Assembly (NCBI GenBank): GCA_029261715.1
Contig: JAJDAT010000040.1
Location: forward strand, 1 to 64,000
Length of the DNA: 64,000 bases
Direction: 5' to 3'
From: Nitrospinia bacterium
GTDB lineage: Bacteria > Nitrospinota > Nitrospinia > Nitrospinales > JAJDAT01
Position numbers and translations under genes: made by a program. Positions 48,006 through 55,829 of this stretch are shown piece by piece (position 1 is the stretch's first letter; each line of letters starts with the position of its first letter). Under the pieces are notes generated by a model, which saw only the letters and a program-made list of their open reading frames with translations, had not been told where the DNA came from and did no database searches.

Positions 48006-49100
48006 TTATTTAGCTTGAATAGAAAGACAATTTCCCAGTTCTGTCAAAAGCTCTTGAAATTCTTCTTGCCGGATATCCCCAATATTTGCAATTCGAAATA
48101 TAGTTTTACTCAAGTTACCTTGGCCAGCATAAATTACAAAGCCTCTTTCTTTCAAATCATCGTGTAATTTTGTATAAGTTACCCCGTTAGGTAACTTTAG
48201 AGAAGTTAAGGTGTTGGAATAATTTTCAAGCGGCAATAAGAATTCCAAATTCAAACTCTGAAAACCTTGTCTTAAAAAATTTGCAGCTTTACCATATCTC
48301 CTAACTCTACCAGCCACAGTTTCATCCTTCAATTCTTCTAAGGCTTCATCTAAAGCATAATGGACTTGTATAGCGGGAGTAAACAAAGTATTTCCTTTAT
48401 CCTGAGCTTTAACGTGAGCGGGTAAATCAAAATAAAGGGACCTCGGAGAGATTTTTTCAATTCGAGGTAAATCGTCCTTTTTCATGAGGACGAAGGAGAC
48501 TCCCGGAAAACCTTGAACGCATTTATTTGCCGTTCCAACACATATTTCTGGTTGCCAAAGACTAAAGTCTAGTTCGTCGCCGCCTAGAGAGCTGATACAA
48601 TCGACCAACAGGACTCTTTCATGCCGATGGACAATTTCCGCAATAGCTCCTAGAGGATTTAACAACCCCGTTGTCGTTTCATGATGGACGACCATGACAA
48701 CTTCAATTTTTGGATCATTTTTTAAGGCGTTATCAATTTCATCCAGTTGAGGTAAATCACCCCAAGTATATTCAAGAACTTTTGTTTCCAAACCATAGCA
48801 CTGCGCTATCTTAGCGATTCGTTCGCCATAAATACCATTATTTATAACGAGAGCTTTTCTATCAGAACTAACGCTTGCCGAAACCGCCATTTCCAATGCA
48901 GCTGTTCCAGAGCCAGAAACTAGAGCGGAAGTATAATTTTTTTCAATATCAAAAACCTTTACGAGTTTTTCACGAATAGAAGCTATCAAATCGGTGCATT
49001 CTTTTTCGCGATGACACAAGTCTCCTCTTAGCAGAGCGGATTCTACTCGCTTTGTTACGTTCACAGGTCCAGGGTTTAATAAAACGACTCTTTTTTGCAT
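48006..49100 (-). CDS. PLP aminotransferase, 2-aminoethylphosphonate transaminase-like
   Basis: 364 residues, fold type I, class V. LLNPGPVNVT, DLCHREKE, SGSGTAALE, VVHHETTTGLLNP and GTANKCVQGFPG are close to the PhnW/PntC transaminase pattern. K193 would hold the pyridoxal phosphate and D167 (VDCISS) the ring nitrogen. PhnW-type enzymes interconvert 2-aminoethylphosphonate and phosphonoacetaldehyde; related enzymes are serine/alanine-glyoxylate transaminases, so the substrate is not certain. The LicC/PntC-like cytidylyltransferase and CDP-alcohol enzyme at 15-16 kb make a phosphonate-headgroup pathway thinkable. Confidence 0.8.
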   Translation of the reverse strand: MQKRVVLLNPGPVNVTKRVESALLRGDLCHREKECTDLIASIREKLVKVFDIEKNYTSALVSGSGTAALEMAVSASVSSDRKALVINNGIYGERIAKIAQCYGLETKVLEYTWGDLPQLDEIDNALKNDPKIEVVMVVHHETTTGLLNPLGAIAEIVHRHERVLLVDCISSLGGDELDFSLWQPEICVGTANKCVQGFPGVSFVLMKKDDLPRIEKISPRSLYFDLPAHVKAQDKGNTLFTPAIQVHYALDEALEELKDETVAGRVRRYGKAANFLRQGFQSLNLEFLLPLENYSNTLTSLKLPNGVTYTKLHDDLKERGFVIYAGQGNLSKTIFRIANIGDIRQEEFQELLTELGNCLSIQAK

Positions 49101-49394
49101 AGAATGTAATTTATTGAATTAAAATTAATTTTGGCAAGTCTATTCTATTTACAGTCAACGTCCAAAAAAATAAATTTAGTATGAATTATAAAATCAGATT
49201 TCGACAGATTGAATTAAGGAATTTCTAAAAATCTAGTGAGTAATAAACTTAAAACCAATAAAGGTTTTTGAGACTTTCTTGATAAATTAACTTTCAGTTT
49301 TTTTTTTATTCATTTACACTAATTTATCAACTTCTAACGATATAATTACGCGATTCTAACTGTTTTCCAATCTGTTTTTCCTATATTTATCCCA

Positions 49395-50171
49395 TTGTTA
49401 CCAAAATTTAAAAAATATTATTTTTTCTTAGCTTTTTTGACCTTAACAAGCGCAATAATTCCCTCTAAAGCATGGGCTATTGGAGAAAGCTCCAAGTTTC
49501 GAATTCCTCAAATTTTATACGAGGGAGGAAACCCGAAACCTCGTCCTGATGCAATTATTAGCCTTCTTGCACAGCTCGCTAAACGAACTTCGGTGAATGT
49601 TAAAAGACAGGAAATTAATTTAAAGATTTCTGACCCTTCTTTGTTTCGCTATCCTCTTATTTACTTGGCTGGTGATTCTGGGTTTAAACCTTTTCCAAAA
49701 AAAGAAATAAAAATCTTAAGAAATTATCTGAATTTTGGAGGATTTTTATTCATCGACGACAATTCCGCTAAAACAAACTCGGAATTTAATAAATCGGTTA
49801 AAAACTTAATTTCAGAACTTTTCCCTCGGTCTCCAATACGAAAAATTCGCCGCGATCACTCGATTTTTAGATCATTTTATCTTATCAATCGTGTAGCTGG
49901 AAGGGCAGAAATCCAACCTTACCTTGAAGGAATTTCTATTAAAGGACGCACTGTTTTAGTTTACTCGTCAAATGATTTAGGCGGAGCCTGGTCTCGGAAT
50001 AAATTAGGGTATTGGAACTACGACATGGTTGGTGGCGGAAGGACTCAAAGAGATTTAAGCATACGTTTAGGCGTCAATATAACTCTTTACGCTCTAACTC
50101 TAGACTATAAAAAGGATATGGTTCACCTTCCTATCATCCTAGAACGTTTACGGAGATACAATTCACCGTGA
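49395..50171 (+). CDS. DUF4159 exported protein
   Basis: 258 residues with a Sec signal peptide (~1-28). The DUF4159 core follows: RIPQILYEGGNPKPRPDA, YPLIYLAGDSGFKPF, YLNFGGFLFIDD and DHSIFRSFY, a flavodoxin/GATase-like alpha-beta fold. The start is TTG. It overlaps the next gene by 4 bp (GTGA). In other bacteria DUF4159 proteins occur with MoxR ATPase, DUF58 and von Willebrand A proteins, which suggests envelope assembly or chaperone work. The MoxR and DUF58 partners are missing here. Confidence 0.8.
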   Translation: MLPKFKKYYFFLAFLTLTSAIIPSKAWAIGESSKFRIPQILYEGGNPKPRPDAIISLLAQLAKRTSVNVKRQEINLKISDPSLFRYPLIYLAGDSGFKPFPKKEIKILRNYLNFGGFLFIDDNSAKTNSEFNKSVKNLISELFPRSPIRKIRRDHSIFRSFYLINRVAGRAEIQPYLEGISIKGRTVLVYSSNDLGGAWSRNKLGYWNYDMVGGGRTQRDLSIRLGVNITLYALTLDYKKDMVHLPIILERLRRYNSP

Positions 50172-52477
50172 ACTTTCTTCTCAATCTTTTTAATATTCCA
50201 TCATCAGAATATAACGATTGGGAGATCCGTGTAACAAGCGGCCTGAGTTATGTTACTTGGACAATTCTGGCAATTCTTTTTATCGGAGCTCTTTTCTGTT
50301 TTTGGTCTGGACTGTCCAGAATTCAATCGCCACGTAAAAAATTCCTTATATTTGGACTTCGAGTTTTAACTTTTATATTCATTTCAGCGATTTTATTCCA
50401 ACCTGAATTAGAATTAAAAAAAACCCGTGAACTTAAAAATACCGTCGCCGTTCTATTGGATAACAGCAAAAGTATGTCCATTAAAACATTCCCCGAGGAA
50501 ATTACTCGCGCGACTATTTTAACTAAAGCGTTTCAGGCAAACCGTCAATATTTCGAAGACTTAAAGAAAAAATTTAGGTTAGAAATTTACTATTCTTCCA
50601 ATCAATTGGAACCTGTTTCCTTAAACGACGCGATTAGATTGTATAAACCTAATGGCGTTGGAACAGATTTTAAAAATGTTTTTAAAGAATTAAAAAAGCG
50701 CCACGACGGCAGATCTTTAAAAGGTATCGTACTATTCTCCGATGGAGGAGATTTAGAAGAAGGATTCGAAGAAATTTCTCCAGTTATGATGGAGATAGTC
50801 GATTCTCTAGAAGCTCCAATTTATTCGTTACAAACTGGAAGTAACGAATCGTTCAAAGATTTAAGCGTCTCTAGACTAGATGCTCCCGATTTTGGCTTTT
50901 TATATCAACCAATAAAAGTAGAAGCGGTAATTGACGCTTTTGCAGTCGGCAATAAAAATATTCCTGTCACGTTGAAAGAAGGGAACAAGATTTTAATTTC
51001 CAAAAATCTTGAAATTAAAGAAGGACAAACACGATACCGCGTTCAATTAGAATTCATCCCAAATACGCTTGGCGTAAACGTCTACAAGATATCTGTTCCT
51101 CTGATTTCTGGAGAATCCATAATCTCCAACAATACTAAGGAATTTCGAATTAAAACTGTCAAAGACAGAATGCGAATTTTACACTTAACCGGAAGACCCG
51201 GTTGGGATTCGCGATTTTTAAGAGAAGTGTTAATCAATAATCCCAAAGTAGATTTACTCTCATTTTTTATCCTTCGCTCCTTGTCAGACGACGTTGCGGC
51301 TTCAACATCGGAGCTGAGTTTAATACCTTTTCCCTCAAATCTATTGTTCAGCGATTATCTAGCTTCCTTTGATTTGGTTATATTTCAAAATTTTAAATTT
51401 GAACCCTTCATTGAGAAAAAGTTTCTAGAAAACATCCGCGCTTATGTTCATAACGGAGGAGCTTTTTTAATGATCGGCGGAGAACTTTCTTTTCAAGGCG
51501 GCGGTTATGAAAAAACTCCTGTTGAAAAAGTTTTACCTTTAAAAATTCACGACAGAATGGAACTTTTTTCCGAAGCGGAATTCAACGCTCAAATTGGCGA
51601 GCAATATTGGAGACATCCAATTCTAAGATTAGAAAAAAATGAAAAACAAAATCAAGTTGCTTGGAATTCTCTTCCTAAACTAAATGGCTTAAATGCTGGA
51701 TTGAAAGCTGTTCCTGGAGCCCAGGTATTAATCCACGATGGTTCTTCTAAAACGACGGGTAGCTCGCCAGTTTTCTCCATTTTAAAATTTGGAAAAGGGA
51801 AGTCCATGGCCATGGCAACCGACTCCTCCTGGAATTGGAATTTTTTAAAAATAGGAGAGGGCGGAAGCGGAAGATATTATCAAACATTTTGGAACAATGT
51901 CGTTGCTTGGGTTGCGGGAGGTCCAGAAACCCAATCGCTACTTATTGAAACCGATAGAGAAAGATACGCAGAAAAAGAAAAAGTTTTAATGAAAATTAAA
52001 ACATTGGGCGAAGATTTTAATCCATTTAAAAAAGCAGATATTGAAATAGTAATTCGTTCTATTTCTAAAAAAATTGAAATCCTTCGAAAACGTTTAACAA
52101 CCGATGAAAATGGCGAAGCAAACTTTGAGTTTCTTCCAAAAAGTGAAGGATTTTTCTCCGCAGAAGTAAAATGGAAAAAAGAAAGCGAAACCTTAAATAG
52201 CGAAACACGATTTGGTGTTTTTAGTAACAGCGCCGAATTCGAAAAACCCAAAATAAATAACATTTTACTAGAAACTTTTGCAAAAATTTCTGGAGGAGGT
52301 TACCGCGTTCTTAAAGAAAACTCCGATTTAAAAGATATCGTATTTTCGGCTTCAAAAGTTCGCGAGAAAACAGGAAGCGCAACATTTGGATTATGGGATA
52401 ATTGGTTTTCCTTCGGTTTAATAGTTGGATTACTCGCTTTAGATTGGCTACTAAGAAGGCGATCCGGCTTGAGCTAA
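50168..52477 (+). CDS. membrane protein with von Willebrand A and GATase1-like domains
   Basis: 769 residues. Two N-terminal helices (~28-48, ~58-78), a VWA domain with an intact metal site DxSxS at D98/S100/S102 (LLDNSKSMS) and VLFSDGGD. Then come immunoglobulin-like beta regions, a glutamine-amidotransferase-like segment (~330-590; LHLTGRPGWDSRFL, NGGAFLMIGGELSFQGGG) and a single C-terminal helix (~745-762) ending in RRR. The start is GTG overlapping the DUF4159 stop. It is a BatA/DUF4159-associated type of protein, mostly periplasmic. Confidence 0.82.
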   Translation: MNFLLNLFNIPSSEYNDWEIRVTSGLSYVTWTILAILFIGALFCFWSGLSRIQSPRKKFLIFGLRVLTFIFISAILFQPELELKKTRELKNTVAVLLDNSKSMSIKTFPEEITRATILTKAFQANRQYFEDLKKKFRLEIYYSSNQLEPVSLNDAIRLYKPNGVGTDFKNVFKELKKRHDGRSLKGIVLFSDGGDLEEGFEEISPVMMEIVDSLEAPIYSLQTGSNESFKDLSVSRLDAPDFGFLYQPIKVEAVIDAFAVGNKNIPVTLKEGNKILISKNLEIKEGQTRYRVQLEFIPNTLGVNVYKISVPLISGESIISNNTKEFRIKTVKDRMRILHLTGRPGWDSRFLREVLINNPKVDLLSFFILRSLSDDVAASTSELSLIPFPSNLLFSDYLASFDLVIFQNFKFEPFIEKKFLENIRAYVHNGGAFLMIGGELSFQGGGYEKTPVEKVLPLKIHDRMELFSEAEFNAQIGEQYWRHPILRLEKNEKQNQVAWNSLPKLNGLNAGLKAVPGAQVLIHDGSSKTTGSSPVFSILKFGKGKSMAMATDSSWNWNFLKIGEGGSGRYYQTFWNNVVAWVAGGPETQSLLIETDRERYAEKEKVLMKIKTLGEDFNPFKKADIEIVIRSISKKIEILRKRLTTDENGEANFEFLPKSEGFFSAEVKWKKESETLNSETRFGVFSNSAEFEKPKINNILLETFAKISGGGYRVLKENSDLKDIVFSASKVREKTGSATFGLWDNWFSFGLIVGLLALDWLLRRRSGLS

Positions 52478-52731
52478 AACAATAAAAACCCATTTCCGAT
52501 TGGTCCAAGACTTGAATTTATAGTAATATCTAGACTAAATTATTACGAGAACGATTAAATGCCTAACATGAATGGATCAAAACACATCTATTTAAAGCCT
52601 TGTTTCTATATGACGTGTCTAGACTGATGTCAGCTATTTAAGTATCCGGTTAATAAGAACAAAAAATACATTTTGAGTTACCCAGGCTTTGCCAATCCTT
52701 GGGAACAAATTATTAAAGAGAGGTTTAAAGA

Positions 52732-54048
52732 GTGACAAAGGCTAATTTAAAATCCTGGGTTCAGGACCGTATCGTTTTTATGGCAGTACTTATCTTCACA
52801 ATCGGTGGAGCATGCTACATAGCGGCTGGAAAAATATTTTCACATGAGAGTATTTGGTTACATCCTTTTAAGGAATTTTCTCTGCTGATTTCAATGATTG
52901 GAGTCGTCTCATTTGGGTATGAACTATTTCTTAGAGAGCTAACCTTCAACGAATATAAAGACGCTCTTCGGGAAATTGTAAATCCAGACGCTGTCCGCCT
53001 TGGAATTACTGGATTTTATAAAAATAGATCAGAGTTAGGTCGAGCTTATTCATTTGAAGCTCTATTTCAAGATGTTAAGAAAGAAATTTTTATTGGCGGT
53101 TCTTCATTGCTCTCAATTGCGACAAATAGTCGAGATCTGCTACACGATAAAGTGATGTCTGGAATCACCATTAAATTGCTTTTAATGGATCCAAACTCTC
53201 CTGTTGTCGACTTAATCACACGGCAAGCAAGCGGTAAAGCGACATTTAAAAACGAAATCCGAACCTCGCTCTTATTATTACAAAAATTGCAGGATGAAAT
53301 TGCCGAAGTCCAAAATTCAAAAAAAGGCGAGTTCATTGTCAAAACTTATGACATGATCCCCTCTCATTCATTCATCGCAGTCGACTCTGAAAGCCCCACA
53401 GGTCTAATATTGGCCGATATTGGACCTTATTTAGGTCGTAACCTGCCGAGGCCAAGCATGGCGGTGACAAAGAAAAAAAATGGAATGTTTGATTATTGGC
53501 AGGAAATGAACGATCTCATGTGGAAAGAAGGAAAATCGGTCATCGGCGAAAGTCATGAGGATTCTTCAAATATTAAAACACTTCTTTTAGTAAGCGGCAG
53601 CGAGACAGAATATTTCGACAAACAAGAAGATACCTGGTTGCCTGCCACCATTTGCCAAATGAATCCAAAATGGCGATCCATGAAAGGTAGTCAATGGGTT
53701 TGGGTAGAAGAATCTGTTACCTTGGAAGAAGCCAAAACCGGAAGCAGAAATAAATTACGGGCTCAGTTTGATGTTCCAACTCATGGCCCGGGAAATATTA
53801 TTCGAGCAGAATTGTTTCTTCGAAGCGACGATAATTGCAGAATTTCCATAAATAACAACGAGCAAGCTGCGAGCTATGGCGGCGCTGAATATCCTGATCC
53901 TTTCATTGTAGATATTGCTTCTATGTTGAAACCAGGTAAAAACTCTCTACAATTTGAAGTTAATAATTTCGCCAAGCCAACGTCACAAAGCCCAGAAGAT
54001 AATCCCGCAGGCCTAATTTACCGACTTCATATAGAATATCAAGAATAG
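52732..54048 (+). CDS. membrane protein with DUF5919-like and C-terminal jelly-roll-like parts
   Basis: 438 residues, GTG start with a good ribosome site (AAAGAGAGG). Two N-terminal helices (~14-32, ~45-62). Residues ~110-250 resemble the DUF5919/phospholipase-D-like domain (EIFIGGSSLLSI, GITIKLLLMDPNSP, HSFIAVD), but without a clear HxK motif. The C-terminal ~130 residues look like a beta-sandwich with a galactose-binding flavour (AELFLRSDDNCRISINNN, LKPGKNSLQFEVNN). It is 17 bp upstream of the class V aminotransferase gene, so co-transcription is probable. Function unknown. Confidence 0.7.
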   Translation: MTKANLKSWVQDRIVFMAVLIFTIGGACYIAAGKIFSHESIWLHPFKEFSLLISMIGVVSFGYELFLRELTFNEYKDALREIVNPDAVRLGITGFYKNRSELGRAYSFEALFQDVKKEIFIGGSSLLSIATNSRDLLHDKVMSGITIKLLLMDPNSPVVDLITRQASGKATFKNEIRTSLLLLQKLQDEIAEVQNSKKGEFIVKTYDMIPSHSFIAVDSESPTGLILADIGPYLGRNLPRPSMAVTKKKNGMFDYWQEMNDLMWKEGKSVIGESHEDSSNIKTLLLVSGSETEYFDKQEDTWLPATICQMNPKWRSMKGSQWVWVEESVTLEEAKTGSRNKLRAQFDVPTHGPGNIIRAELFLRSDDNCRISINNNEQAASYGGAEYPDPFIVDIASMLKPGKNSLQFEVNNFAKPTSQSPEDNPAGLIYRLHIEYQE

Positions 54049-54065
54049 AAATTCTAACCAGCTTC

Positions 54066-55193
54066 ATGAAAAATCAAACTATACGGGAAGAGTTTCCCAT
54101 AACGAAAAATAGAATATTTTTCGATCACGCCAAAGTTGCTCCCATTCCTAAAAGAACACAAGAAGTTGTCACTGCTTTCGTTGAAGACACTTCAAACTTT
54201 GGCACGGCTAATTACCCAGAGTGGATGGATAAGGTCCAAAAGGTACGCGAAAGCTTTGCCCTCTTAATTGGAGCAACACCAGAAGAAGTAGCTTTCGTCA
54301 AAAATACTTCTGAAGGATTATCTATTGTCGCTAATGGAATTGATTGGAAGCCCGGCGAAAATGTCGTGGTACCCAACATTGAATTTCCCGCAAATATTTA
54401 TCCCTGGCAAAACCTGAAACGCCACGGGGTAGAAACCAGGATGATTCCTTGCTCAAATGGCCGGGTAGATTTTGATAAAATTGTCGACGCAGTCGATGAA
54501 AAAACGCGGGTTTTATCAATCAGCTCTGTTGAGTGCAATAGCGGTTTTCGCAACGATTTAGCGCGGCTTGGAGAATTTTGCAAAAAAAAGGAAATTTATT
54601 TTTGTGTAGACGCTATCCAAAGTTTAGGGGCCCTACAAATAAACGTTAAAGATTACCACATCGATTTTTTAGCCGCCGATGGACATAAATGGCTATTAAG
54701 CGTTGAAGGTTTAGGCGGTTTTTATATCGACGAAAAAATGTTAGAAAAAATATATCCAGTAACGGTGGGTTGGAATAGCATGATCGACGCATTTAACTTC
54801 ATGGACTATAACTTTACCTTCCGGCCAGACGCTCGGCGTTTTGAAGAAGGAACCTTCAACACTATGAGTATCCTGGCTTTTGGAGCGTCTCTATCTTTAT
54901 TTCACGAAATCGGTATGGAAACTGTAGAAGCTCGTATCATGGAACTTGGAGATTACCTTATAGAAGGAATCAAAAAACGAGATCTATCGATTTACAATTC
55001 CGAAAAACCAAATGAGCGTTCTGGTATTGTGGCCTTTTCTTTCAGTGATCAAAATATCCTACCGTTCATGAATCAACGAGAAATATCCCTTACGGTTCGC
55101 GATGGGCTTGTCCGACTTTCTCCACATGTCTATAACACAAAAGAAGATGTCGACCAGTTTTTCGAAGTTTTAGACGATTACCTTTCTAAGTAA
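54066..55193 (+). CDS. class V PLP aminotransferase / cysteine-desulfurase-like enzyme
   Basis: 375 residues. Fold type I marks: FFDHAKVAPIP at the start, FVKNTSEGLSIVANG, FCVDAIQSLGAL with D182, and AADGHKWLL with K208 as the pyridoxal-phosphate lysine. This arrangement belongs to the class V family near isopenicillin-N epimerase and SufS-like enzymes. No conserved catalytic cysteine loop near residue ~330 is evident, so cysteine desulfuration is not assured. Followed by a strong hairpin at 55203-55235. Confidence 0.85.
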   Translation: MKNQTIREEFPITKNRIFFDHAKVAPIPKRTQEVVTAFVEDTSNFGTANYPEWMDKVQKVRESFALLIGATPEEVAFVKNTSEGLSIVANGIDWKPGENVVVPNIEFPANIYPWQNLKRHGVETRMIPCSNGRVDFDKIVDAVDEKTRVLSISSVECNSGFRNDLARLGEFCKKKEIYFCVDAIQSLGALQINVKDYHIDFLAADGHKWLLSVEGLGGFYIDEKMLEKIYPVTVGWNSMIDAFNFMDYNFTFRPDARRFEEGTFNTMSILAFGASLSLFHEIGMETVEARIMELGDYLIEGIKKRDLSIYNSEKPNERSGIVAFSFSDQNILPFMNQREISLTVRDGLVRLSPHVYNTKEDVDQFFEVLDDYLSK

Positions 55194-55202
55194 AATTTTG
55201 CT

Positions 55203-55235
55203 AGAGCCTGATCTTTAAATCAAAAATCAGGCTCT
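55203..55235. terminator. bidirectional hairpin between convergent genes
   Basis: AGAGCCTGAT (55203-55212) and ATCAGGCTCT (55226-55235) are perfect 10-bp arms around a 13-nt loop. It sits between the aminotransferase (+) and peptidase (-) stops. T-runs are weak on both sides, so it may be an imperfect terminator for both genes. Confidence 0.65.
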
Positions 55236-55242
55236 CAACAAT

Positions 55243-55731
55243 TTAAACGTCTTTGCTCATTTTTGAATCGGATTCCATATAAAGAATCAAATCCCGTAAG
55301 CATTGGTAAAATCTATTATAGGAATAGTAATGATATTTTCCTAAATCATCTCTAAACCAAACAACCTTTTCTTTCCCTATAGCGCTACGATCGTCAAGAT
55401 GCAGGCCAGGCCGATTCCAATAAGGATAAATTCCTATACTTAAAAAAGTCCATTTATAGGCTAGTAAAGCTTGCTCAATAACATCGCGCGGACCAACCGC
55501 CTCAGTTATATGAAGATCCGCCGCTAATCCGTCGTAATGCAGAGAGTTTTCCGAATGCCCGGAAACTGCATACCCTCCGTTATTGTGCACATGCATTGGC
55601 GAACCCACTTGCGATCGAAAAAGATCTAATTTTAATACAAACCCCAAGCTCATATCTAATTCGCCAGAATAATTTTTTGGACGGAATTCGCTTTCCGAAA
55701 AATGTTTCACCTCCGACCAATTGAACGTCAT
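55243..55731 (-). CDS. M15-family peptidase (phage endolysin-like)
   Basis: 162 residues. The zinc-peptidase motif HxxGxAxD is exact at H65-D72 (HYDGLAAD), preceded by SGHSENS, and a third ligand is likely H111 (PGLHLDD). This is the Peptidase_M15_3 arrangement of D,D-carboxypeptidase/endolysin-type cell-wall hydrolases. There is no signal peptide, as in phage-type enzymes. It is downstream of and co-directional with the two tail-fibre-like genes, so a lytic or tail-associated muralytic role in the same module is the best guess. Confidence 0.82.
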   Translation of the reverse strand: MTFNWSEVKHFSESEFRPKNYSGELDMSLGFVLKLDLFRSQVGSPMHVHNNGGYAVSGHSENSLHYDGLAADLHITEAVGPRDVIEQALLAYKWTFLSIGIYPYWNRPGLHLDDRSAIGKEKVVWFRDDLGKYHYYSYNRFYQCLRDLILYMESDSKMSKDV

Positions 55732-55756
55732 AACTTTTCCTATGATTTTTGTAGAC

Positions 55757-55794
55757 GCCCTTTACCTTTTATTAATGGGGTAAAGGCAAAGGGC
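55757..55794. repeat. hairpin in the fibre-peptidase spacer, shared with the second spacer
   Basis: CCTTTACC (55759-55766) pairs with GGTAAAGG (55779-55786). The surrounding text TTATTAATGGGGTAAAG recurs in the spacer after the other fibre gene at ~58218-58234. It lies between the smaller fibre gene and the M15 gene and may act as an RNA hairpin that sets expression levels. Confidence 0.55.
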
Positions 55795-55829
55795 AATCTA
55801 GTTTAGTGGCGGGAGTTTTAAAAAAAATT

